DNA of 62,416 nt from Pseudocercospora fijiensis CIRAD86 (GCF_000340215.1 NW_006921540.1:116686-179101), one strand, 5' to 3'; shown: positions 12,457 through 24,170, numbered from the stretch's first letter. The notes: generated from the letters alone by a model not told the origin. Made by a program: numbers and translations.

Positions 12457-12849
12457 TAGACCCCGTAGTAGTTCGGTTTGCGAACTATAGAACGTATATA
12501 GTTTAGTTTCTTAGCGGTATCCCTCCGGTTTAGTTCCGGTTTGGTTTTTTACCCCGCTAGTCTAAGCTAGTTTCCGAGAAAATCCGACTAAACTGCGACG
12601 ATATGCGACGATATACGACGACCTCGGATTTAGTCCCGGACGCGATAGGGGCTCTATATTGTATACGCTACACGATTGCATCTATGTTTCGGGCTATTTA
12701 GACGTGTTTTAGGATAGGTTTTTGTCCGTAGCTAGCACGTAGCCGGCAAACCGGTCCGTATACCGGTTGCTTAGCAAACTAAACTAAACTAAACTAGAAT
12801 TTCGGCTTAGCAAACTAAACTAACCTAACCCGGACTACTACGGGGTCTA
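12457..12849. mobile_element. hAT-type MITE nested in the pogo transposase
   Basis: The 393-bp element is bounded by the 20-bp inverted repeat TAGACCCCGTAGTAGTTCGG (right copy with one change) and an exact 8-bp target duplication, TTAATAGG (12449-12456 and 12850-12857). Eight-bp duplications with TAG...CTA ends are typical of hAT elements. About 85-95 bp at each end are nearly identical to the ends of the 9.5-kb hAT at 50690-60215, in opposite orientation. It is therefore a deletion derivative with no coding capacity. It interrupts the transposase between the helix-turn-helix region and the DDE domain. Confidence 0.9.
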
Positions 12850-13551
12850 TTAATAGGTTTAGACTTAACCTTGCTAAGTCTATAGCGACTAAGAAAGCGG
12901 TCCGCCTAATCTACGCTAAATAGTACGATTATATCCTTCGGTACCCCTTCTAGCAGTATACTAACTATTATTTCTATCGCTATAATAGCGACTAACGCTA
13001 CTAGTAAGAATATACCTATCTCGTCCCTTTCTTAATAATAATCCGCTAGCGCTAGTTCCTAAGATCTATCTAGCTTAGTATTTGTTATATTACGCGATAT
13101 TAGCGATCTACGACCTCTTAACCGCTAGTAAACACGATAATATAGGTCCGCTGCCTTCTTACTCTTATAAAGCGCTCGAAGGCTAACTTTTAACGATTTA
13201 GCCTCTAATTCGCGGTACTTCGAAACTACTCGATCTACTACTCTCTCTACCCTCTCTATCTCTATTAATCGCTCGGCGCGTATCCTTTTAATAACCTTTC
13301 CGACCTTCTTACGCTCTATACCGATAAACAGGTGCTATATATATACTAGAAGAAAGAGAATACGAAGAATACGCGTTTAGAATAAGGTAGACGCGCCTAC
13401 TAAGGAGGCTAAGGAAGATTATATAAGAAACAGCGGTAGCGAGGTCTACGGTTACTATATACTCGGATAACCTCGCTAATATAATATTTAGACTAGCGGT
13501 TCGATACTTTATATACCTAGATATCTATATAGGACTAGAAGGTGCGACTAT

Positions 13552-13601
13552 ATCGAGTTTTACGTGTAGCCTACTAACAAATCGCGATTTTGCGTATAGC
13601 T
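13552..13601 (-). repeat. Right TIR of the pogo-type element
   Basis: Read on the minus strand it begins AGCTATACGC and matches the left TIR over 50 bp with four differences. It is followed by TA at 13602-13603. Confidence 0.85.
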
Positions 13602-13885
13602 TAAACCCCCGCGACCGCGGGGTAAAGTGTGACTAACGAAACCCCAGATACCTCTTCTCTTCGCACCCCGAACCGATTCGTGCAATTTCCTGCCGCGCTG
13701 CATGATTATTATTGTCCTCCGGGAGGTCACGAGCGCCAAGGCGTATGGGTTCTATTCCAGAAGAACCTTAAACACACGACCTCATGCCTGCTGGCGAGGC
13801 TGGACGGCGTCGGCATTATTATTGTACGACGACCCAATAATCAACCCCCCCCCCGGTCAGAACCCCGCTTATACCGAGGAATATT

Positions 13886-16672
13886 CTAAGAACCCGTCTT
13901 CGGCCTCGCCCTCAGATTCTCATAAAACGCCACCCGATTCCGCCTCTCCCGAAAACCGTCATCCCCTTCACCTTCCGGCAGAACTTTTGCATCAAAAGTC
14001 ACAGCATAAGCCGCACGTTTGAGGTTCAGGTACGCTCCCTCCTGCGCAGCCTCGGCGAGACGTCTTTGTCGGAGAGCTTCGCGCTGCGCTTGCCATGCCG
14101 GTGACTTTCTCCATGCGTGCACACGGTCTTGCCACGCTTGGGGATCGGAGGGGGCGATTGTTGGAGTCGACGGTGGAGATTTGGAAGTCCATGACTCGGG
14201 AACACCGGGGAAAGGCGATGCGGGTAAAGGCTGAGGCTTGTCGTGCTGAGATTCGTTGGCCAACACTGCGTCGATACTTTTTAGCTGAGCCTTGGCCGAC
14301 GGCGCCCTTTCCGCTGCAGTTTCGAGGGCGATGGCCGGAACATCACCCTCGGTCTCGGATGCGATGCCATCTGTTGCGGTGGTGAGCTGGAGCTTGAGCG
14401 CTTCGATCTCCTTGTCTTTTTCTTCCAACGTCGTCTTGAATTCGGAAACATGCTGCTCCATCCAGACGTGGACATCTGACTGGCTTTGTGCGATCCTATC
14501 TTGTTGCTCCTCGATGTCGGACTGGCTTTGCGCCAATTTATCTCGTTGCTCCTGGACGTCGATCTTGTACTGCCTCTCTTGCTTTCTCAAGCTTGCAGAT
14601 ACCTCTTGGAGCTCGTCCTCTAGATCGGTAATTATCTGGCATTTCTCCTCGATTTCGCGCTTACGCTCATCAATGTTGTCATGTAACTCTTGGTTCATCC
14701 CTCTGTACGTGGCAATCGCCTTTCTCTGCGCCTCATCCACCATCTTATCGTCTGCGGCCTTCTTCTCCAGACCAGCGTTCTTGTCTCTGAGCTCCGAGCC
14801 CTCATCTTCCAGACACTGGACCCTGTCTTGTAACTCGTCGAAGTAACTGTTGAATTTGACAAATTTCTCCTGCTGGCTCTCAACCTGCTTCTTCATCTTT
14901 TCACAAGCGGCCTTGTATTTTCGACTTTTTTCGGTCTGTCTATCAATCTCCTCGTTGGCAACCGAGAGATTCTGTTGCGAAATTGTGAGCTGCAACTGTA
15001 TATATTCGATGTTCTCCGGGGGCAATTGGGCCACAAATTTGTCCTTCAATTCTTCAACCAGTTGCAATGCTGCGTCACGTTGCTCTAACGCCGCGTCACG
15101 TTCGTGTTGGTGATCGCGAGCCATCGCCATATACATCTGCATTCGACAATCGAGATCCTGTGGTGGAGATGTGCTGTCCGAGGACAAGAAGGCGAGGCGC
15201 TCTTCCTCGAGTGCCTTTACTCTCGCATCCGCCTCTGCTTGTAGACCGAGGCGACGACGCTCGTTGACCTTAGACGCCATGATCTGTGGATCTTCACCGA
15301 TGAAGTCGGCGGTGCGTTGGCCATCCGGCTGGACATCGTGAGCACCGGTCTGTGTTTGGGCACGCTCCAGATCTTTGCCCTCATCTTCCTCGCGGCTTGC
15401 TCGAGATAGATGCTTGCCATCACCGGAGGACTGCACCCTATCTCCGAGCTTCGGAGCTGGAACTTTCGTGGGATATTTCAACGCATACAGAGGAGTCTTG
15501 CCTTTCTTATCCGTCAAAGCACTGTCACTGGGCTGAGGCAGTGTCTCAGACGGATCATCCGCAAATCTCGGATAGTATTCAAGAGGATCAAGAGGACTGT
15601 CATCGGGCTCTTCTGGTACTGACTCCAACCCGGTAAAGTTCGTTCGCACTGGACTCAAAGGTGGGTCTGGGACCACGGACTCTGCAGGTACCGCAAGAGT
15701 AGCTCCAACTTGCGCTAAGGGGGTAGGATCACCCAGGCCTTGCTCTGATGTCGAAGTTTCTGAGTCGCTGTTGACATCGGGCTCAATGATTGCGGGGGTG
15801 GAAGGCCCTATCGTATCTAGACGATCGAGTTGATTGTCCTCTTCGTCGACACTTTGTTCGTCTTCGTCGTCTCCATCCTCGACCGAACGCGTATCATCGT
15901 CATCATCGGAATCAGAATCGTCCGAGAAGGCTGAAGATGGTGCATCGGAGTCGATCTCGTCACCTTGGGAAGTCTCATATTCTGTATTGTGGTGCGATTC
16001 TGCAGCTACGGATCTCGCCCGTCTGCTGAGCCTAGCTTCCTCCGCAGCAGCCTGCTGTGCTGCCTGGTCACGAAAATATGGCCACCGAGGAGTAGCTATG
16101 GCATCATTAGTAAACCTCACTGCACTCCTAGGACGAAACCTGCGATCGTATCCTCGCTCCCTCTCTATCCTCAACCGTCGAGCTGTCCTTGGCGTAAAGT
16201 CAGGCTCGACTTCAGTGATGGCTACTTGATCCTCTGGCGTTCTCGGCCTGTCTTCTTCTGGCACAGGATCGACTTGGCTGTCTAAGGGCTGAGCGGCAGA
16301 ACCACGACGCCGATAATCAGCTTCGCTAGCAGGGTTGGCGTTGACAAAGGGATTGTATGCCCGCTGGGCTTCGGACAAAGGCCCTGGGGGTCGGTTTGCA
16401 ACCAATGGCCCCATTTCCGGATTGAGCTCCTCGTAATCAGAGCTGGCATTGCTGTCTCCATCGTCGGAACCTGCATCATACTCTTCTCCGTCATCATCTT
16501 GCATTTCAACACTTTCAGCTGATGCAGAGTCCTGCTGCGTCAACTCCTCCATCTCCTCTTCTTGTACATTGCGGTCATCCGCTGGTCGAGCTTCTCCATC
16601 TATGTGCTTGTCGCTCGCTTTCTCGTGCTGACGAGTTTCGTCATTCGCTGAAGTTTTTGGTAGCGTATCCAT
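13886..16672 (-). CDS. Uncharacterised acidic coiled-coil protein
   Basis: A single exon of 928 residues. The start is the ATG at 16672 with A at -3. The frame opens 10 codons earlier, but the first codon there is TTG. Residues about 30-330 are acidic and low complexity, with long Asp/Glu/Ser runs, typical of a disordered region. Residues about 480-770 are a long coiled coil with continuous heptads rich in Glu, Lys, Gln and Leu. The last 130 residues hold a Pro/Ser linker and a basic helical end (WRKSPAWQAQREALRQRR). No enzymatic motif is visible. The layout suggests a scaffold or cytoskeleton/nuclear-periphery protein, but this is inference and I cannot name the family. The stop codon lies 285 bp from the pogo element. 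Confidence 0.8.
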   Translation of the reverse strand: MDTLPKTSANDETRQHEKASDKHIDGEARPADDRNVQEEEMEELTQQDSASAESVEMQDDDGEEYDAGSDDGDSNASSDYEELNPEMGPLVANRPPGPLSEAQRAYNPFVNANPASEADYRRRGSAAQPLDSQVDPVPEEDRPRTPEDQVAITEVEPDFTPRTARRLRIERERGYDRRFRPRSAVRFTNDAIATPRWPYFRDQAAQQAAAEEARLSRRARSVAAESHHNTEYETSQGDEIDSDAPSSAFSDDSDSDDDDDTRSVEDGDDEDEQSVDEEDNQLDRLDTIGPSTPAIIEPDVNSDSETSTSEQGLGDPTPLAQVGATLAVPAESVVPDPPLSPVRTNFTGLESVPEEPDDSPLDPLEYYPRFADDPSETLPQPSDSALTDKKGKTPLYALKYPTKVPAPKLGDRVQSSGDGKHLSRASREEDEGKDLERAQTQTGAHDVQPDGQRTADFIGEDPQIMASKVNERRRLGLQAEADARVKALEEERLAFLSSDSTSPPQDLDCRMQMYMAMARDHQHERDAALEQRDAALQLVEELKDKFVAQLPPENIEYIQLQLTISQQNLSVANEEIDRQTEKSRKYKAACEKMKKQVESQQEKFVKFNSYFDELQDRVQCLEDEGSELRDKNAGLEKKAADDKMVDEAQRKAIATYRGMNQELHDNIDERKREIEEKCQIITDLEDELQEVSASLRKQERQYKIDVQEQRDKLAQSQSDIEEQQDRIAQSQSDVHVWMEQHVSEFKTTLEEKDKEIEALKLQLTTATDGIASETEGDVPAIALETAAERAPSAKAQLKSIDAVLANESQHDKPQPLPASPFPGVPESWTSKSPPSTPTIAPSDPQAWQDRVHAWRKSPAWQAQREALRQRRLAEAAQEGAYLNLKRAAYAVTFDAKVLPEGEGDDGFRERRNRVAFYENLRARPKTGS

Positions 16673-17806
16673 CTTTTGTATAGTGTATAGTATTGAACAC
16701 AAATTGGTGTATAAAATCGAGGACCTGCCTCTCGCTCAAACGGTTGTCGTGAAACGTATGGTAGGAGATGCAGGAGAACTTTGCAGAAGAGAGATTGACT
16801 GCTCCCCGAACATATTGCTGCGAGGCGTCGTCGAGGTGGGAGGCAAATCTCTTCCTTTGTTCCAGACATCGCGAAGCATGGACAATGAGGCCATTCTTTC
16901 ACGCTACAGCCTCGTGATATCAGCAATTTCCTGGTTGGTTGTCATTTGGCTCCGAAAACAAAGACTTTGCCGTAGGTCGGAGATTGAAATTGTCGAATAC
17001 ATCGCATTGTGAGAACATGCGCCAAGAATAGATCAGTGGGATGTTCGAATTCGTGCACGCTGTCGTCAATGTGTGCAATCATTTTCGCGAGAGGAAGTTG
17101 CACATGCACTGCTGTACTCACATAGCCGTGGGCTCGGCGTAGCTTGAAAGCCTACACAGTTTACAGCTCACTTCGCATATACCGCCTGAGAAGACATTTT
17201 GTTGATGGCCGCAAGCAGCCATGTGGTATTTTGGAGTCTAATGCTCTTTCTGATCTTTGGAATATCTCCGTATCGAATTCATCGCCTACTGCATATTTTC
17301 TTCGGACGGGCGATCTCTTAGCTAAACAGCATGCGCAATTACACAGTGAAGGGTGCTGTTTGAGCATGCAAGTATTGCGGCGGGAATATCGGCAGCTTCA
17401 TGGCATTCGGGCTTCGTGCAGGTGAACCATTGGAGGGTCATTGAATGTTGATGTCCGTCATAAAGTATCCGGGATAGCATCGACAGAGCGAATGTCCCGC
17501 GTAGCATTTGGCGGCTCACAAACGCGTGGACACGGTATGCTGGATGAAGAAGAGGATCATAGCGTGCAGGACATATTATTCTCGAAGGAAAAGAGTACCA
17601 TAGCGTGCACAGAGAAGAGGACGAGACGCTGTTCATGATGAGACGGTTATCGACTTGGCAGAAACAACGCCTTCCCCCACCCGGCCACGCGCAAGGATCT
17701 TCGGCCCGGTCAACCGAACCTCCTTCCGACATCAACATCTCTCCAACACCTTTGTAAGTTAATCCTAAACTCACAACCAAACATTCCTCCCAAACCCCTA
17801 ACCAAA
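16673..17806. other. Intergenic region between divergent genes
   Basis: About 1.1 kb of normal-composition DNA between the coiled-coil gene (minus) and the TMEM19-like gene (plus). It must hold both promoters. Short open frames on both strands show no conserved features. I see no RNA gene. Confidence 0.6.
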
Positions 17807-18876
17807 ATGTCCCTCACAATCTTCCTCCGCCAAAAAGCCCCCGAAATAACAGCAACAGCCTGCCTCGTCGCCTACGCCGTCCTAAAAAACAAACTCACCC
17901 CGGGCGGCGTATTCGCAGGAATCATAACCGCCGCAATCCACATGCTACACCCATGGCCCGCATTCTTCTGGCTATTGATGGTATTCTTCCTATTCGGAAC
18001 ATTCGTGACCAAGGTAAAATCCTCAAACTCAAACCCCATGTCGGAGGCGTTCATATACTGAAAAAGAAAAAAAAACACGTCCAGATCGGCCACTCCTCCA
18101 AATCCCACCTGACCCAATCCTCCACCGGCGGAACCGGAGGCGAAGGAGCTCGCAAAGCAATCCAAGTCTGGTCGAATTCCGGCTGGGCAAGTCTTCTGAT
18201 CTTGATCCACGCCTATCTCTTACACACCCAACCCTTCATCTCCTCGCACATCGCGGTGTCCCCAGGCCCGAATTTTCCAAAACTACTTCGATTCCTGCCG
18301 ATGGGAATCATCGCACAATATGCAGCAGTGGCTGCGGATACGTTCGCATCGGAACTTGGGATTTTGTCGAAAGAGGAGCCGTTTATGATCACGGCGCCGT
18401 GGAAGAAGGTGGCGAGGGGGACGAATGGAGGGGTGACGGTTGATGGGTTGAAGTACAGTTTGGTTGGGAGTGGGTTGTTGACGTTTGTGGCGGGTGTGGG
18501 GCTTTTCTTTGGGGCTCCGAAGGTTGCGATGGATGCGAAGGTTTCTGGGGTTTTGGTGATGGCTGGGTTGGCTGGGAGTGTGATTGATTCTGTGCTTGGA
18601 GCTTTATTACAGGTGACTGTGACGGACAAGGGGACAGGAAAGGTCATTGAAGGTGCTGGTGGTATGTCGGTTCTCGAAGTGCAAGTGATGGAGCAGCCTC
18701 ACTAATGAACGTGTCTAGGTCAACGCGTCAAGGTATTGCCGGATGGAAGTAGGGTACAGATTGGGAGAGATCTCTTGACCAACAACGGGGTCAATTTTGT
18801 GATGGCTTGTTCCGCCAGCATTCTAGCTATGGGGACGGCCTATTTGCTGGATCTGCAATTCCAGGCTGTCCGCTGA
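17807..18876 (+). CDS. TMEM19/DUF92-family integral membrane protein
   Basis: Three exons (17807-18013, 18085-18661, 18719-18876) give 313 residues. Intron 1 (GTAAAA...CCAG, 71 bp) and intron 2 (GTATGT...TCTAG, 57 bp, branch site CTAAT) both restore the family frame. The protein is strongly hydrophobic with several predicted membrane helices. It carries the family core LTQSSTGGTGGEGARKAIQV around residues 76-95 and a second conserved region, AAVAADTFASELG, near residue 140. The family includes human TMEM19 and plant and bacterial DUF92 proteins such as phytyl-phosphate kinase VTE6. The substrate in fungi is unknown. It ends 130 bp from the convergent SANT-like gene. Confidence 0.88.
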
Positions 18877-19005
18877 ACCACAGGTAGTGGCTCCACCCTG
18901 CTGTGCAACTTGGCACCTGCTCAATGTTCCCCTTGAACTCCATGCGCTTTCCCGTGGACACTTGTCATGAATCAATGACTATTCCCTCCCTGCTGGTGAA
19001 AGAGT

Positions 19006-19534
19006 TTATAATGTCGGGAGTTCGAGGCCATCCTCATCCTCATCGCTACCAGGCTCTGGCTTAACGACTGCGTGCTTCCCCTTCTCCTCGTCGTCGTCCT
19101 CGTCGAACTCGGGCTGGTTCTTGGACGCCTTCTTCGGAGTCTTCTTCTTACTCGGCGTAGCGTCGTCGTCGGCTATCTTCATGTCAGCGTACGCTCCCAC
19201 AGAATGCGCAGTGAGATTCACAGTTCTTGCGCTTGCGGGAGGTGGGCGTAGCCTTCTTCTTGCTGCCCGGAGTGGAAGCACCATTCGTGCCGCCGCCGGC
19301 TGCTTGCTTGCCGAACAGCTTGTCACGCAGCGGGTACCACTTGTCGCGGGCGGCTTTGGCGGTCTTGTACTCTAGGTCACGGGCGAGTGCCTCCCAGTCG
19401 ACCTGGCAGCATGGTCAGTAACAAAACACGGAGGTAAATGACATTGAGGCGTGACGTACGGCAGAGGTGTTGATATACTTGCCAATGGCAAGCAACATCT
19501 GGTGCTCACGCGGCGCGAGATTGATGGCAGACAT
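19006..19534 (-). CDS. Small SANT/Myb-like nuclear protein
   Basis: Three exons (19534-19460, 19402-19222, 19172-19006) encode 140 residues. Introns are 57 bp (GTACGT...CCAG) and 49 bp (GTGAAT...ATAG). The N-terminal half, about residues 8-50, has the spacing of a single SANT/Myb-like helical repeat, with W28 and W47. It is followed by a Lys/Arg-rich stretch (PTSRKRKN, SKKKTPKKASKN) and an acidic C-terminus ending in DEDEDGLELPTL. A DNA- or chromatin-binding role is inferred from this layout. Without the second splice the acidic tail falls out of frame with the SANT part, which supports the model. The gene ends 444 bp from the copia element. Confidence 0.8.
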
Positions 19535-19977
19535 GTTGGCTGCTTCTGGGGTCGAAGGTTCTTGATGGGTAGTTGAGCAGTGCTTGGTGCTGTGGAGGGG
19601 CTATACTTGTTGCGAGTAGGTGACCCGGATTGTGTTTGATGTTGAGAAGAAGCTGAAGTTTGGATAGAAGGTCGCTTTTGTCCTTGCGCTGGCAGCCTAG
19701 TCAAGCTCACCTAGACAACACTGAAGCTGGGTTTGGTGTGGCTGCCATACGAATCTGCTTCACTACGGCTGCTCAACGCTCGTGCATGTGCTGTCCGCAC
19801 CTTCCAGAATTTGCCGAGACTTCCTGTGATCCAACTCACAGCTTCGTTTGATGTTCAGCAGATGTTCTCGAGACCAGACAAGACCTCGAGCTGGACTGGA
19901 AGCACAGAAACGTTGCAACGGAAGTCGCAGAAGACCTCTCTGCTGCGACAAGAGTCTGGGCCATGTGCTAGTGGAGA
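19535..19977. other. Upstream region of the SANT-like gene
   Basis: Normal-composition DNA between the start of the SANT-like gene and the copia target duplication. It should contain the promoter. No convincing reading frame or RNA gene is visible. Confidence 0.55.
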
Positions 19978-19982
19978 GACAA

Positions 19983-20109
19983 ACTTGATGTAACTGATGT
20001 ATTGGAAGAAGGACTAATCTATGTAGAAGTCCGAAGATGAAGTGCAGCAGTTGCAGCCTCAGGCATCAGGCACGTGATGGACCCTAACACCTAGGCATAT
20101 ACTCCAAGT
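19983..20109 (-). repeat. 3' LTR of the copia element
   Basis: It is 127 bp and reads ACTTG...CAAGT at its ends. Its outer (left) 100 bp keep intact CpA/TpG steps. Three RIP-type changes lie only in the last 25 bp facing the element interior. Confidence 0.9.
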
Positions 20110-20121
20110 CACCCCCTTAGC
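20110..20121 (-). other. Copia polypurine tract
   Basis: On the minus strand the sequence CTAAGGGGGTG lies immediately before the 3' LTR, as expected for the plus-strand priming site. It confirms the element's orientation. Confidence 0.7.
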
Positions 20122-23100
20122 ACGTGTATATCGCTATAGAATGAAACAAACAAACAATACAATAGCTATTCTATTAGCAAAGCAAACAAGGGGTATTATA
20201 TTAAAACGGTCCTTTAGTAACTAAGTAACGGCCTCTAGTACTAATAGGCTATAGGCGATAATAATTATATCGTCGACGTAGATAACGATAATTAAGCCGC
20301 TAAGAACGTGTTTAAATACACACACGTTAGTTATTATTAGTATAAAGTTTAGGCTCTTTAAGTACTTCCGAAGCTCTTTATACTAAAGTATTAGTAACTG
20401 CTTTAGACTATATAGTACCTTTAGTAATAGGCAAACTATGCTCTTACTACTACGCTCTTTAAAGCCGTATAGCTGTTTAACGTAGATCTTATACTTATCG
20501 CTAATTAGGGTATTAAGGAAGGCTATTAGAATATCGTATTGCTTAGCCTCTAGGTCGTAATAAGCAATTAGGCTAAATAGGGCTCGAAGCGTATAAGGCT
20601 TAGCAATAGCCGTATAGGTCTTATTATAATCCTATCCTTCGACCTGTATAAAGCTATAGACGACCTAGCGCGCCTTAAAACGGCTTATATTGCTATTAGC
20701 GTCTCGCTTAATAGTAAAGACCTATCGGCTATAGACAACCTTGCGACCTTTAGGCACCTCTAGTCGAGTTATATAAACCTATATATAATTGTTAATTAGT
20801 AACTTATATTTAGCCTTATAGGCCTCCTTCTATTGCGGCTAATATAGTAACTAAGTCGCCTCCTTATAGCTCTTCGGAATAGGAATAGTATCTCTATCTA
20901 ACTATTTAGCAATATAGTAGGAAGCTATAGAGCCTTTTATATAGGCTATCGGTATATTAGCTATTATACGTCGAGTTAACCGCTTAATACTACAATTAGC
21001 TAGATAGCTACGTAATAGGTTACGAGCGGTCTTATTGCTCTATGTCTTGCGTATAGAACGATTACTAATAGCTTTAGCTAGTCGCTTAAACTTAGGCAAC
21101 TAGCTAGGCTCGCCCTTCTTAGCGTAAGGATCGTACGCCGGTTCTTCCTCTTTATTACTTAAAGGCGGTTAAACAGCTAGTAGGTTATCGTCGAGCGGTA
21201 GCGGACTAGCGACCTTATTAGGCATTTGCTAAGCAGGTTCGTCTAGAGGCTCTTCTTATTAGGCTAGAAGCTGCTAGACTATACTAGCGGCGTCGGCTAG
21301 TAACGGAGCCTCGTTACTTATAGAATTGAACAGAGCCGGTATAATAGACTTAATACTAATAAACTCGCTCTTAGAAGGGTTATTAGGATTAGTATACAGA
21401 TCTATACTATTTAGAAGTAGAAGGTTACTATCTAACTTAATAAACTAAACATCCTTAGAAGCGATAACCTTATATTAATTAGGTAGGTAGATTATATACT
21501 TTCTAGAGTCTATAGAGCCCTTAGCATAGCTAACTAGCTTACTAACAAGACCTCTACTATCTATCTTCTTTCTACGAGCGACACTGTAATCGTATATAAT
21601 AGCAGTACAGCTATAAGCTCGAAGGTACTAAAGGCGTAGCTGCTTTCGAGACTAATTAAGCTACCTAGCTATAATAGTATAGGGGCTAAGACCTTCTAGG
21701 GTTCTAGGTATAATATTAAGGACCTATATAGCGGAGGCAATAGTATATAGCTATAGAGACTTTAGAAGGTTAGCCTATAGCATTATCTTTCTCGCAGTCG
21801 TATATACGATATAATTGCTAACCTTAGTAAGGCTATTCTAAGTCGATAAATAAGGTATAGTAACTTGCAGTATAATACCCTCGTCTCGAGCCTAATTTAA
21901 TAGCTAATTTCCGCTATATTTACCCCCTCTATCGAGGCGGTAGATTAGGATTAAGTAACTAGTCTATATACGGATATATATACAATAGTCCTTAATAGCT
22001 ACTATAGCCCCTAACTTGAGCGTGCTAGCATACTCGTGTCGATAGCCTAACTTAGCGTACGTAAACAGCGTAAAATAGCGCTCCTATAATAGACCTAGAT
22101 TAGTAATAGTAACTACGTCTATATAGATAATATAGTAAATCGTAGATAGTCGAAGGCGTAGTAGACGATTGTATTCCTTATAAGCTATCGCTATCCGATA
22201 GGCAATGCAGTCGCGGAAGTCCTTCTTAGTACTAGTAATAACAATCTAGCCCTTAGCTTCTAGCCGTAGCAGCTTGCGGTAATAGATATAGCTATATCGT
22301 AGATGCTACTCTTCTATCGTACCTATTAGTACCCCCTTCTTCGATAGAAGCGTAACAACCTAGCTATCCGGACTAGAGGTTAGTATATATAGATAGGGGA
22401 GACTATTCTTGCGGTATATCTAAGCAATAGTAACTTCCAAGCCGTTAATAATAGTAAACAGCACGCGCTTATTATTCCGATAGAAACAGCCCTTATCGGC
22501 AAGCTTCTTAGTAGATAGGAGGTTAGCTACTAGACCTAGTATATATAGTATATCGGACAACTTTATATTGCTTATACTACGCTTATTAACAACCTTAGTC
22601 TAAGCTATACCAACTATCGTAGCGTGCTTCGTATTACTACTAAACCGGATAGGAATGTAATAGCCTTCGTATTTAATAAGCAATAAAGGGTTATTAACTA
22701 TATGTATGCTAGTACCTAAGTCGATAACCTAATTAGTAGTATAAGTCGCTATAGTAAGTGCTATAGAAGCTGCGTTACTAATAGTAATCGTATTAAAGGC
22801 GTAGTTACTGCTTAGGTCTAATAACACCCCCGGGGTAGCATTAGCCGCATACAGGCCCTAGGTACTATTCTAACTAGATAGCGGCTATTGCTATTATTGC
22901 TGCGCAGTTAGTCTACGCTGCTGCTGTTGCTACTATATCCCCTTCTTCTTAGCCTTCTACTGTTTACGACGCAGTTAGTCTTCCTCCTTTAGATAAGAGT
23001 ATTTAGTATAATAGCGGTCGGAAGGGTACGATCCCTAATAATAGGCGTACTTCTTACAGTTAGACTAATAACTACTCTAGTTGTTTCTACTACGACTACG

Positions 23101-24149
23101 ACTACTATTATTGTTTCCGCGGCTACTACGACCGCTACGGTTCGAGTTACCTCGACTATTGCTATTACTATTGCTACCTTGCTATTATAGTTAGCGTTAA
23201 AGACCGAAGAAGCTATTATATTGGGCCTAGTTTAGTTAGGCTACATTCTTATTAAGTAACGCGCTAATAATATTATTAAGGGTGCTATTATTAATAGTAT
23301 ATTCTAAGGTGCGCATCTGCTTACGGCGTATTTATACGAATGCCTCGTAGAATAGTGCGATTTGTATAATAAACATATAGATAGCCTAATATTAGCTAAT
23401 AGCCAATTTAGTATCCTTTAAGGCACCGAGCTTCTTCTTATGTTCGTTATAGAACTTCTCGACGTCCTTACTATCGTAGCGAAGGGTAATATAGTCCTAG
23501 AAGAGCATAAATTTAGTAGACCTACCTTTACTAGTATATTTCTTCTTAAGGAAGTCCTATACTTCCTAGGATATAGACAGACTAAGTAGTAATTATTAAA
23601 TATTACTAATACAATTAGCGAAGATCTAGGTACGCGCCGTTTAATCTTTAGAATCCTATTTATCTTAACGGTCCTTAAATTCTTTAGAAGTCTTACTAGA
23701 GGCCTTAGTAAGAGGTCGTAGGCGGGTGCCTTATATATAGCGCTAGACCGATATACCCTTAAGGGCGCCTTTAGCGGTATATAACTATAATAGGTAGTTC
23801 TCCTTATTCTTTAGCTTAGGAATATTGCTTATGTAAGCGCTAGATGTTATAGGGGGAGCTATTGCGGACAGCGACGGCGATAATATAGAAAGAGACTATA
23901 GACTTGTCTTAAGGGGCAGCCGATAGGCGCGCCTATATTTTAGTATAGCGGATAGCTAATACTAATATTAGAAACCGGTATAGCGGACAGCTAACACTAA
24001 CAGTAGCCGACTCGAGTCTAGTACCTACTAGAATACTCGAGGGCGGCGAGGGTAGTAGCGACGATAATAGTATTAGCGTAATTTTTAGTAACGAGCGCTA
24101 TCTATATAGCAGTCGGATTAACTATTAGAAAACGTATAGAATGCGTTAG

Positions 24150-24170
24150 AAACGCAGGGGGCTCATAACC
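24150..24170 (-). other. Copia primer-binding site (initiator-Met tRNA half)
   Basis: The plus strand directly inside the 5' LTR reads GCAGGGGGCTCATAACCACT. CTCATAACC is the anticodon-loop sequence of initiator methionine tRNA (CAT anticodon), flanked by a stem-like GCAGGG. Drosophila copia primes from the internally cleaved 5' half of this tRNA. The position and sequence fit that mechanism. Confidence 0.6.

Larger units (their letters stand above)
10036..13601 (-). mobile_element. Pogo/Fot1-type (Tc1/mariner) DNA transposon, RIP-inactivated
   Basis: The element is 3,566 bp including a nested 393-bp MITE. It has 50-bp terminal inverted repeats (10036-10085 and 13552-13601) that differ at only four positions. 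Three of these are C-to-T changes before A on the right copy. It is flanked by TA duplications (10034-10035 and 13602-13603). The minus strand encodes a decayed transposase. A CENP-B-like helix-turn-helix region lies at about 13.4-12.86 kb. The first DDE motif (NFDETGF) is at about 12326-12360. The second, a degenerate DGHGSH-type motif followed by a classic TSHFIQPLDV-like block, runs from about 11960 down to 11830. Stops are almost all TAG/TAA. It sits between the xlnR promoter and the next gene island. Confidence 0.85.

Noticed and set aside
16672..16702. Ten-codon N-terminal extension of the coiled-coil protein
   Set aside because: The first codon is TTG, not ATG; the first real ATG is at 16672.
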